Below, one piece after another: positions 51,104 through 59,373 of a stretch of 64,000 bases of DNA (the first letter of the stretch is position 1; the number at the start of each line of letters is the position of its first letter). This stretch comes from Bacillota bacterium (GTDB taxonomy: Bacteria > Bacillota > UBA4882 > UBA8346). The stretch is taken from contig JARKQY010000011.1 in assembly GCA_029974635.1 (NCBI GenBank), positions 1 through 64,000 on the forward strand, read 5' to 3'. Below the pieces are notes generated by a model that was given only the letters and a program-made list of their open reading frames with translations, did not search any database and had not been told where the DNA came from. The position numbers and the translations under genes are program-made.

Positions 51104-52189
51104 CTATAGGTCATTACAGAAAATTACCTTCAAATCTCTCCCAATAACTTCATTTTTCCATTTTTCGATTGTACGTGGAAGTTTGCTATAATAGTTGGAG
51201 TCATTGGTATAATACTTAATCACATCCGGACCGGAGGTATCGTTCATAAATATTTTGGCGACCCAGAGCCTGCCTTCCGGAGTAACCATGATCAGCGCAT
51301 CATAACATCCGGCTAAGCCTCTCATCCAACTACGATAAACTTTCGCCCCAAAACCGTCCAGGTCGCTTTCTTCCGCATCAGCTCCAAAAGTGTCCACCCA
51401 ATAATCATAATCCTCTCCGACCAGCCTTTGAAAGGATTTTTCCTGAATCTCGGACGTGAAAACGCCCAAGTCCAGTAGTGAAATTTTTGTTTTTGCCGCA
51501 CCGCTCCGGTAATCGCCGTCAAAAATGACGCCGTATCCCGCATAATTGTCGCAATTCTCCGTGTCTACCGCGATGAGATCCTCAAATAATACAAATTCAA
51601 TCTTACCGCCCAACTCATTCCCCTGCCACGTCGCCCGGTTATGGGAGACTATCGTTGCTTTTCCGCTAATCGCTCCGGTCGCTCCCCCGCTGTTAGCGTC
51701 CAATGAAAAATTAAAGCTTTTAGAGGTAACTTTGGTAATGAATAAATAACCGCCATAAGCTCCTCTGCTGCCGGTGCGCGTCCAGTCGCCCGTCCAAACC
51801 GCTTTAGCGGAAGAAGACTTCAAATCAACCGCTTTCAATTCAAAGGGCAACCTTTTGGAGCTGTTCGGCGCCATCCATTCGCCTTGAGCTTTAATCCGGG
51901 AGACCAGCCTTCCCTCGAAAACGCCGGTTATCTTTCCCGGCTCGCCGTATTCTTGCAGGGTGAATCGGTTTAGTCGGTCAATTTTCCCCCGGATCGGAAT
52001 ATCTACCCCGGCCCGATCATAGGAATAGCTGCCACTTAGAACCTCGCCGTCGCATTTAAGTTTCAGATGGACTTTAAGGTTATTGTTGATGGTTCCGGCG
52101 TAGGTCATTTCAAAATGATCGACGGCGAACGCCGGGGAAATTAAGAATATTAGGAATATGACAAAAAGCCATTGAAAGGATTTCTTCAT
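51104..52189 (-). CDS. Exported protein of unknown function (361 residues)
   Basis: A Sec signal peptide (KKSFQWLFVIFLIFLISPAF, cleavage probably after AFA) is followed by a beta-rich region (DHFEMTYAGTINNNLKVHLK; GSYSYDRAGVDIPIRGKI) and a second half with LLDLGVFTSEIQEKSFQRLV and a YWVDTFGADAEE stretch. The pattern recalls lysozyme-inhibitor or DUF-type periplasmic sensors but I do not recognise a family. It lies 62 bp after the SH3/TPR-like exported protein gene and could share its transcript. Confidence 0.6.
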   Translation of the reverse strand: MKKSFQWLFVIFLIFLISPAFAVDHFEMTYAGTINNNLKVHLKLKCDGEVLSGSYSYDRAGVDIPIRGKIDRLNRFTLQEYGEPGKITGVFEGRLVSRIKAQGEWMAPNSSKRLPFELKAVDLKSSSAKAVWTGDWTRTGSRGAYGGYLFITKVTSKSFNFSLDANSGGATGAISGKATIVSHNRATWQGNELGGKIEFVLFEDLIAVDTENCDNYAGYGVIFDGDYRSGAAKTKISLLDLGVFTSEIQEKSFQRLVGEDYDYWVDTFGADAEESDLDGFGAKVYRSWMRGLAGCYDALIMVTPEGRLWVAKIFMNDTSGPDVIKYYTNDSNYYSKLPRTIEKWKNEVIGRDLKVIFCNDL

Positions 52190-52251
52190 CTAAACGCTCC
52201 TTTGGGAATCAACTCTTTGCTCTCAATCCACTATCGGATTACAACCGATAT

Positions 52252-54165
52252 TTATAACGTCAAACTTGAAACCCTGTTAATAAAATCCTCCCTATTTTGG
52301 TTGATTTCCTTGTTGATTTTGTTATACATAAGAATCGCCTTTACTGAAGCGCTTACCTTAACATCATAATCAATAATTTTTTGGTCGATTATTTGAATTG
52401 CCCGGTCATATTCTTTAAGCTTAACATATTTAAGGGCTATTTTGGTATAAGCCTCATTTTTAAGACCAATCAAATATTTCCAATCCCGATCCGCGATTGA
52501 ATCAAGCATCTCAGTGGCCCCCGCAAGAACTCGCATTGCTTCTTCTTTTTTATTAGTGGCAGTTAATTGGCCAATAATATCGCCGATAGCTCCGGCTTTC
52601 ATTTGGTCTCGGACATCAGTATCAAAATCCCGCAATACATTAAGAGCGGCTGCCGGTTGTTTGTTGCGGCTATAATATAAAGCCACCATCAGTAAAGCAT
52701 CGTTATAAAATTGGGGATCATATCCGATAGTTTTGGCGCGCACTAAACTTTTATCTAATAAACCGCACACACCATAAGCGCCTACAAGGGCTTGGAACAT
52801 TTCTATTTGATCCAATCCTTCTTCAGACTCGGCAGTGATATCCCACGCTTGATCAAGTAAAGTTTCTGTCTGAACAAGATGCTTAATTTTCCTATATTGG
52901 ATTGCGATATCCATTAAACCTTTAGCTCTACTAATTGACCAATCAATTTTTAAAGCCAATGCTTTTCCTTTCTCAAACTGTTTAACCTCAGCATAGCGCC
53001 CCGCTATTTCCGCGAACAAATCATCCCGTTGATAATTATCTTTAATTTTTTGGGCTATTTCCAATGATTCATTCAAGAGGGCACTGGTAATTTTATTGCC
53101 ACCACCTTCAATCTGATAATATCTCACCGCTAACTCAGCCAAACCCGAGCATTTAATCGATTCATCTTTAAAAGATTTGATTGAACGGATGTATAAATCG
53201 ATATTTCTAAAATTAACCTCTTTGAAATAGATCTTCAGCAGTGTTCGTTCTTTTTGATAGGTTTGTCTTATTAATTCAACAGTTCTTTTGGCAGTTGTAA
53301 TATCATCTTTAGCAAGATATTTATTGGTAATTTCACTGGCAGCTTCACTAAAAAAATCATTGCTGGCCATCTTAATTGTTTTTATAGATCGTTCATATTC
53401 CCCAAAGTCAACCAAGTCCAAGGCGAAATCCTCCAATGCCTTATCCCGATAAACATATTGATCACAGGCGCCTTGAATATTTTTAGTCTCCACAATTGCG
53501 TTATTAAGAACTTCAATTGCCTTGGCTTTATTCCCCATCTTGAAATATAAAAGCGCAATATCTCTTAGTTGATATGCTTTTTCATCATTTACACCGTAGC
53601 TGTTACCCTCAAAATCAGGGTTAGGCCCAATTGTATCAACCGTCTGCAGTAGTTGGTCCAAGATTTTAACTGCATTATCTTTCTGGTTCATTTGGATATA
53701 TGCTTTCGCGATATCTACTAATGATCCGCACTTTTTATTCGGGGCTTTAATTCGCTCGGCAATTGAAAGTGTAGAAATGGAATCTTTAAGGTTGTTTTTG
53801 AAGGTATAGCCTTCGAGCACACAAGTATAAGTGTGGTTTTCCGGATGATATGTAGTTTTCTCCTTGCTTACCGAGATATTATCTAGGGCTTTACCTATTT
53901 CATTTCCGGTTGAATCATATAATTTTGTTTCTTTCGCAATTACGTTCTCAATTAAAAAGCAAGTTTCAGGAACAACAACCGTAAATGTTACGAGATACCA
54001 ATCACTCTGATAAAATCGATAATCAACCGGAACATTATCGTTGATTGAAAAAAGGAGTTTCCCATCAGGCTTTCCGCGAATATTAGCCGGGCCATCGATT
54101 AACTGGGCATTTACGTTAAAGCTTAAGATAAAAATAAACAAAAAAACTGGAAGGTACTTTTTCAT
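52252..54165 (-). CDS. Exported SH3-like/TPR-like repeat protein
   Basis: 637 residues from ATG 54165, behind GAGGTG. A Sec signal peptide (KKYLPVFLFIFILSFNVNAQ) is followed by a bacterial SH3-like segment (GPANIRGKPDGKLLFSINDN, ending QSDWYLV), then about 480 residues of helical repeats (for example LVDIAKAYIQMNQKDNAVKI and LRDIALLYFKMGNKAKAIEV) of TPR character. Likely an extracytoplasmic protein that binds other proteins or cell wall. The repeats are 34-40 residues long and unlike the 47-residue units of the giant genes. Confidence 0.65.
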   Translation of the reverse strand: MKKYLPVFLFIFILSFNVNAQLIDGPANIRGKPDGKLLFSINDNVPVDYRFYQSDWYLVTFTVVVPETCFLIENVIAKETKLYDSTGNEIGKALDNISVSKEKTTYHPENHTYTCVLEGYTFKNNLKDSISTLSIAERIKAPNKKCGSLVDIAKAYIQMNQKDNAVKILDQLLQTVDTIGPNPDFEGNSYGVNDEKAYQLRDIALLYFKMGNKAKAIEVLNNAIVETKNIQGACDQYVYRDKALEDFALDLVDFGEYERSIKTIKMASNDFFSEAASEITNKYLAKDDITTAKRTVELIRQTYQKERTLLKIYFKEVNFRNIDLYIRSIKSFKDESIKCSGLAELAVRYYQIEGGGNKITSALLNESLEIAQKIKDNYQRDDLFAEIAGRYAEVKQFEKGKALALKIDWSISRAKGLMDIAIQYRKIKHLVQTETLLDQAWDITAESEEGLDQIEMFQALVGAYGVCGLLDKSLVRAKTIGYDPQFYNDALLMVALYYSRNKQPAAALNVLRDFDTDVRDQMKAGAIGDIIGQLTATNKKEEAMRVLAGATEMLDSIADRDWKYLIGLKNEAYTKIALKYVKLKEYDRAIQIIDQKIIDYDVKVSASVKAILMYNKINKEINQNREDFINRVSSLTL

Positions 54166-54224
54166 GATTAAACACCTCAATTCATGATCCTCAATCTACC
54201 GGTCAAAGGCTTAAATCTTATCAG

Positions 54225-54452
54225 TTAAAAACGATATTTCAATGGAAAATCATATTCGGCTTCCTTTAGCGCCTCGGCTATTTCTTGAAAACTGGCGGTA
54301 CTTAATTTCCCGACATACTTCTGATAAGGTTTTGATTCACTGCTAATATACTCATCAAGAATAGTGATGATCACCTTTTGATTCGGTTTAACATGGACTT
54401 TTTCCAATGGCACAAATTCTTTCCCGTTATAATATCCACGAAGCGCCTGCAT
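54225..54452 (-). CDS. AF2212/DUF104-like antitoxin, without toxin
   Basis: 75 residues. MQALRGYYNGKEFVPLEKVH and PNQKVIITILDE form the AbrB-like N-terminal fold of the VapB-type AF2212/DUF104 antitoxins; the tail (ASFQEIAEALKEAEYDFPLK) would wrap a PIN toxin. No toxin gene follows within the expected distance, so it is an orphan. The 370-bp gap upstream (54453-54823) shows nothing convincing. Confidence 0.65.
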   Translation of the reverse strand: MQALRGYYNGKEFVPLEKVHVKPNQKVIITILDEYISSESKPYQKYVGKLSTASFQEIAEALKEAEYDFPLKYRF

Positions 54453-54823
54453 TTAATCGCCTCAACCAACTCTTAATATATAGATAGTCTAAAATTATTA
54501 CTCCCTTCACATACCGGCAACATCATCTTTACAGGATTACCCATGTCTTATGATATCATAATATCCCGTTTTTATCTCTTGTTTGCATCCGGAGTCTTCA
54601 CTTTTTAATGCCGGTGTCTTTGTCGGTTGAGCATGGAGCAACCTCCTGCTTAAAAAAAAATTTCTTCACCCTAGTCTCTTTTCACTTTCTAGCAGCCTGG
54701 CCCAAACCCGCTTATAAAAAAGGAAAAGGTGAAAAGTTTTGATGTTGAAATTCAAGAATAAATTGAAGCATTGGAATGTTTTGTTTTACCCTTTACTCCT
54801 TTCTCTTTTCAATTTTTAATATC

Positions 54824-55159
54824 TCAGACCTCAATCTCCCCCACTCCCCGCCCGATCAGCGTCGCCCAATAGCCAATGGCGATCCCCCGCATCAGCGCCT
54901 GGGTGTAAATGATCTCATCCTGCCGGTTCATCTGCTTAATCCATTCCTCGTCGTATTCCCAGAGCAGTTTTTGATCTGCGGGGGCGAGCTTCCCCTTAAT
55001 CTGTTTCAGCAGTTCGCCGGGGCGCTCGCCCAGTTGATTGTATTCCGGGTCGTGGACCAGGATCACGTCGTGGATGTACATAATATGTTCGAAGATCATG
55101 GCGTGGATGCCTTGGTGGGAGTCGGATAACATTTTTAGGGCCTCCTTTTTGATAATCAA
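54824..55159 (-). CDS. Small helical protein of unknown function
   Basis: 111 residues, all helical, with the pattern LWEYDEEWIKQMNRQDEIIY followed by TQALMRGIAIGYWA near the end. A similar E-x-x-x-IY-x-QGL ending occurs in the frameshifted gene at 55740-56019, so both belong to one small family common in Bacillota. No function known. Confidence 0.55.
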   Translation of the reverse strand: MIIKKEALKMLSDSHQGIHAMIFEHIMYIHDVILVHDPEYNQLGERPGELLKQIKGKLAPADQKLLWEYDEEWIKQMNRQDEIIYTQALMRGIAIGYWATLIGRGVGEIEV

Positions 55160-55440
55160 GAGCTGGGAGTCAGCGGAAAAGGATTGATGGTTCTTTATTT
55201 TTGCCGATTGATTGGGAGAAGTTATTCAGCCTAAAATAATGTCTGGAACCAGGATTAGTCAAGATGAAAAGGATTAGCGGATTTGCGGGTATGTCAAGAA
55301 TGTTCATTAATTCCAATCCCACCTCATCCTGCAACTCTTTAATCCTGTCTAATCGGTTAAATCCTCAAAATCATGGTTCAGACCATGATCTTCCCCGCTG
55401 TACCGGATTTAATGTTGATTAATTATCAATTATTCTCCCC

Positions 55441-55565
55441 CGCGCGCCAACTCGCCCCTACCGCCCAACACTTCCAGCATCAGCAGCGCGCCCAGCTTAA
55501 ATCCGTATTCAAAGGAAGCCACCGCTTCCAGCCAGCTCGATTCGGATTGCAATTGCAACATATTT
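55441..55565 (-). pseudogene. Remnant of a small helical-family gene
   Basis: One minus frame reads SSWLEAVASFEYGFKLGALL then MLEVLGG, with no start. It resembles the end of the small helical proteins next to it (a YGF-x-LGA-LM pattern). The flanks 55160-55440 and 55566-55739 show no gene. Confidence 0.35.
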
Positions 55566-55739
55566 TCCGAAATTCATAAATTGAAGAAATACCTTGATTT
55601 TTCTATTCCATTCATGAGTTAAGGATGGAATAATAAGATGGATTATTTTCTTCAATTTTATATAATAAAACTTTTGTTTTTGATTTAAAACTGGCAACTG
55701 GGAACGAAACGTAAAAACCAATATGCTTTTCAAATACTC

Positions 55740-56019
55740 CACCGCCTGATTCGATCAATATAATACCTCAACCCGCCAACCAACCCCTGCCGGTAGATGA
55801 GTTCATCCTCCCTGCTTAGTAGAGTATTGGCAGCGGATTCGTATTCCAGAAACAGCCGGAACTCTTCCGGCCCGAGGTTTCCGGTGAACTGATCCAGGGC
55901 GCGGCGGTATTCTTTTTTCTGCGGATATGTTCCCGGTCGTTGGGAAAGAGTTTTTGTTGGAGTTCCATGGTACGGTTGAGTAGGAAGTCTTTGAGAAAGA
56001 CGGGCCAGGTTTTAAGCAT
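55740..56019 (-). pseudogene. Frameshifted small helical protein
   Basis: ATG at 56019 with GGAGGC upstream. The frame reads LKTWPVFLKDFLLNRTMELQ then KLFPNDREHI and must shift at an A6 run to continue QKKEYRRALDQFTGNLGPEE, FRLFLEYESAANTLL and EDELIYRQGLVGGLRYYI. Related to the 111-residue protein at 54824. A one-base indel in a homopolymer could also be a sequencing error. Confidence 0.6.
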
Positions 56020-56189
56020 GAGAGGCCTCCGAGCATTTACAATTTACAATTGATGATTAAGTATTATTTTTAGTTGGCAGTTCGTCTACAATTATATATT
56101 TTTGTTGGCAAAATGTCAACATAATTTGGATTAATATTCCTTGTCCTTATTACTTTACATGATATTATTACATTTAGGAGGGATTCCTG

Positions 56190-56408
56190 TTGACAGAAAA
56201 AGCCACCTTCGGTGAAAGACTAAAACAACTACGGGAAGAACATAACTTAACCCAGCAAGCACTAGCGAAACAACTGCAAACCGTTAGATCCACCATCAAT
56301 AAATATGAGAAAAACACCAGAAAACCAGAATATAACACATTGGTCAAAATTGCTGACCTCTTTAATACGACTACGGATTATCTGTTAGGACGGACGGAAG
56401 AAAAGTGA
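56190..56408 (+). CDS. Small XRE-family repressor
   Basis: 72 residues starting at TTG 56190, with AGGAGGG upstream. FGERLKQLREEHNLTQQALA, then VRSTINKYEKNTRKPEYNTL and DLFNTTTDYLLGRTEE: a textbook single-domain Cro/CI HTH, as found in prophages and toxin-antitoxin units. It probably regulates the following gene pair. The gap to 56680 shows no further gene. Confidence 0.85.
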   Translation: MTEKATFGERLKQLREEHNLTQQALAKQLQTVRSTINKYEKNTRKPEYNTLVKIADLFNTTTDYLLGRTEEK

Positions 56409-56680
56409 AAGAGCTTTATAAGAAAATAGAACGATCGTGGCCGGGAAACTGTGGCCTTTGTTGTTATTTGGAATTTCGATCTTGAGGATAGTTCCTTAAT
56501 TATTACGAATTATGCCCTGATTAGTTCCATAGTCTCTAAGGAACCTTTACTCGTAATTAAAGGCTTTCCCTCATTATTAAAAATCACTTTCTCATTTTAA
56601 AGGAAAATTTTTTTATTTCAAAGAATAATTACCATCATTAACCATACCGCATTACTGAGGATAATTACATGGGAGGAACT

Positions 56681-57124
56681 ATGCTTACTCAGCAAGAAGC
56701 GGATTCATTATTAAATATGCTCAAATTATTAACCGATAATGGTATTGTCAACTTTCCCGAAACCGGCCAAGCCAAATCTCTCGACTTGATATCCGAAAAC
56801 GGGAAGGAAAAATTCATTATTGACATTAATCGGAAAAGTACTATCAAAGTTAAAAAATGTACCTATCAAAAAAGGTATCGAACTTGTATAACTTTATTAC
56901 GTTTAGATATCGAAGGTTCTCCCCATACTAATCCTGATGGAGAAGTCATTTTAGAATCGCATTTTCATATCTATAAAGAAGGATTCGGAGACGCTTGGGC
57001 TTATCCTATACCAAAAATTATTACTGACCCGTCAAACCTAATTCAAACGTTGATCGAATTTCTAAAGTATTGTAAAGTGACAAATATAGATCAGTTAAAA
57101 ATACAAGGGGGATTACTCCCATGA
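56681..57124 (+). CDS. DUF6978-like protein, partner of DUF1828 gene
   Basis: 147 residues from ATG 56681, behind GGGAGGA. LTQQEADSLLNMLKLL at the start and a beta-rich middle (YRTCITLLRLDIEGSPHTNP; HFHIYKEGFGDAWAYPIP) fit a small family found next to DUF1828 genes in phages. Overlaps the next gene by 4 bp. The family name is from memory and tentative. Confidence 0.55.
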   Translation: MLTQQEADSLLNMLKLLTDNGIVNFPETGQAKSLDLISENGKEKFIIDINRKSTIKVKKCTYQKRYRTCITLLRLDIEGSPHTNPDGEVILESHFHIYKEGFGDAWAYPIPKIITDPSNLIQTLIEFLKYCKVTNIDQLKIQGGLLP

Positions 57125-57885
57125 CTATACCGGCCAATGATTTTATCGACTCCTATATTAATTGGCTTAAGTCAAACATTCAATGGAAAGAGATTAACGA
57201 TTTCCTTGAGATTTCCACGCCTTTTCTCGATCGACATAATGACCATCTTCAAATATATGTCAAAGAAGAAGGAGCGAAATATATTCTTACCGACGATGGT
57301 TATATCCTTAATGATTTAATGATGTCGGGATGTGATATCAGTTCGCCGAACCGAAAAAATGTTCTACAAACCATTACGAATAATCTTGGTGTTAAAGTGA
57401 ATGGTGATAATTTAATGGTGGAAGCCCGCCCCGACAACTTTCCCCAAAAAAAACATCAATTGCTTCAGGCGATGCTTTCGGTAAACGATATGTTCATGAT
57501 CTCCCAACCCCGGGTTGCCAGCCTCTTTTTGGAAGATGTGGAGCAGTTTTTAGACCAAAATGAAATTCGTTATACTCCATCGGTTCAGTTTACCGGAAAA
57601 AGCGGGTTTATTCATAACTTTGAGTTTGTCATTCCCGCTTCTAAGAAAAAGGCTGAACGTCTGATTAAAGCAATTAATAATCCCACACGGGATAAGACCC
57701 AAACGATTCTTTTCGCTTGGAGCGATATCCGGGAAGTGCGAAAAAAAGATTCAGCTCTCTATGTGTTCATTAATGATAGCGAACATACTTTAAAACCGGA
57801 AGTTACGGGAGCATTTGGGGAATACGGAGTAATCGCCGTGCCGTGGACGAAACGGGAGGAATTTAAGGAAGAGTTAGCGGCGTGA
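57121..57885 (+). CDS. DUF1828/DUF1829-domain protein
   Basis: 254 residues. The N-terminal half (LQIYVKEEGAKYILTDDGYI and LNDLMMSGCDIS) is DUF1828; QKKHQLLQAMLSVNDMFMIS and the second half (IHNFEFVIPASKKKAERLIK) are DUF1829. Such proteins occur in prophages and islands beside a small partner gene, as here. Possible toxin-antitoxin or superinfection-exclusion function; not established. Confidence 0.75.
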   Translation: MTIPANDFIDSYINWLKSNIQWKEINDFLEISTPFLDRHNDHLQIYVKEEGAKYILTDDGYILNDLMMSGCDISSPNRKNVLQTITNNLGVKVNGDNLMVEARPDNFPQKKHQLLQAMLSVNDMFMISQPRVASLFLEDVEQFLDQNEIRYTPSVQFTGKSGFIHNFEFVIPASKKKAERLIKAINNPTRDKTQTILFAWSDIREVRKKDSALYVFINDSEHTLKPEVTGAFGEYGVIAVPWTKREEFKEELAA

Positions 57886-58015
57886 GGTATTATATAAATT
57901 CTGCCATTTCTTGTTGTCCCTCTTTATTTTGAGAACATTGTAGTTTGCATCACCGAAAATCTTATTATGTTTTATACCAGTTCCGGTTTTGTTAGCTTTA
58001 TCTGTTAATTTGTTC

Positions 58016-58327
58016 TCAAAGCTGGACATTGAATACACGAATTGTTTGACCATGAGTACGCAATAAAGTTTGAGTAACATTACAGTCTTCTTCTAGATTA
58101 ATAATGAATTCAGGGTTTTCATATTTATTAGATATAATACCTGTTTCTAATGCCCTTATTATTCGGGATAATGTTGTTTTTCCAGAATAATTACGCTCAT
58201 AAATAATATTAATCCTCTTAAATTCAGCAATATTATTTCCGGAGTCGCGGATGGTTGTATCCCAATTGAAATTCTAAAAAACAGCCATAGATTTAATTGA
58301 TTTTATTTTCTTTATTGCTCCACTCAT
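58016..58327 (-). pseudogene. 5' remnant of an AAA_13/RloC-like ATPase
   Basis: ATG at 58327 opens MSGAIKKIKSIKSMAVF, then TAG, then in the same frame NFNWDTTIRDSGNNIAEFKR and INIIYERNYSGKTTLSRIIR: an ABC/SMC-type Walker A of AAA_13 proteins such as RloC/PrrC-related defence ATPases. The frame stops at 58016 and another frame carries on toward 57890. The stop replaces a Gln codon by one C-to-T change, and only about 100 of many hundred residues remain. Confidence 0.65.
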
Positions 58328-58332
58328 AGATT

Positions 58333-59050
58333 CTAACACTTCCCTTTCCGAACATGCAATTTCGCCAGCGCATTCATCACCTTGTCCAACTTCTCCTCAT
58401 CCAGAAAGAAGAACCCCAGCGGATATTTCCCCGCAGTTGAATTTTGAACAACAACGCCAAGGCCAGCGAAGTCATAAACCTCGCCGCCGAAAAACGAATG
58501 AATCATTCGCCGGTTGCCACCATGATAATCATCCCGGATCACAAATTCACAATCTTTATCCTTGGCAAGCTCCAAAGCATAACGCTGCCCGGTCAGCCAG
58601 CCCAGTTGATACGATGATACGAGGCCTCCAAAGTCATATCCAGCAGATGCTCCCAGGCCAGAAACGAGACGAACTTCCGCCCCTGTAACAGGCTCCCTAA
58701 GTCCTCAGCCAAGCTCTTTCGTTTTTCCGCCACCGTCTTTTGCTTTGAAGCTCATTCCAACGCTTCTGCTTCTCCCGGAGCTCCTCAACCTTGTTTTTGG
58801 CTAAGGAACCCCTTCTTTGAGCTGATCCACTTTTCCCAACAATTCTGGCGCAAGCACACCTGTTTCGCCACTACGGCGTCCGGCTCTTTCGGATTGCGGT
58901 GATAAAGATGTTCCACCAGATAACGGTCTCCGCCCAATTCGAACTCGGAGGAAACCGCCCGGGATTTTTCGAGTTGATGGCTGATTCCCTGGTATTATTG
59001 CTGTCCCGGTCCACTCCGCCATATAAGGCCTGCGGCAATTACTTCCCGAT
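58333..59050 (-). pseudogene. sbcC: Decayed SbcC remnant
   Basis: Several frames show SbcC pieces in order: VSSEFELGGDRYLVEHLYHR (N-terminal ATPase half), then after a large deletion AEDLGSLLQGRKFVSFLAWE, LTGQRYALELAKD, CEFVIRDDYHGGNRR and YPLGFFFLDEEKLDKVMNAL (C-terminal half). The signature motif is ruined: HSFFGGE stands for TLSGGE. About 700 residues of the coiled-coil centre are missing. The gap 59051-59309 shows no gene. Confidence 0.75.
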
Positions 59051-59309
59051 TCCATTCTTAAATATAAGATTTTATTATTTTAATTATCGGTAAACAATTG
59101 TAAAAATTAATCCAATATCAAAATCTATTATGGCACGATGAAACCATCATTTAACGCTCGGAAATCATCCAAGTGCTCAAACCAAACTAAATAGTCATCC
59201 ACCCTGCAAGGAGTTATCGCAGCTCAACCAATAGGCCATATCATATATTTTCACCATTTCCAAAAGTCCCGAATAGCTTATAATTCTCATTGGACCGATG
59301 TACCCCATC

Positions 59310-59339
59310 GCATAAATAAATACCGGCCTGATCATAATA
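59310..59339 (+). promoter_or_regulatory. Sigma-G-like promoter of the ger operon
   Basis: GCATA (59310-59314), 18 bp, CATAATA (59333-59339), fitting the forespore sigma-G consensus (GHATR and CATNNTA, spacing 17-18). The start codon is 34 bp downstream of the -10. Confidence 0.65.
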
Positions 59340-59373
59340 AGTTAGGAATGCATCACACCCGGAGAAATAAACG

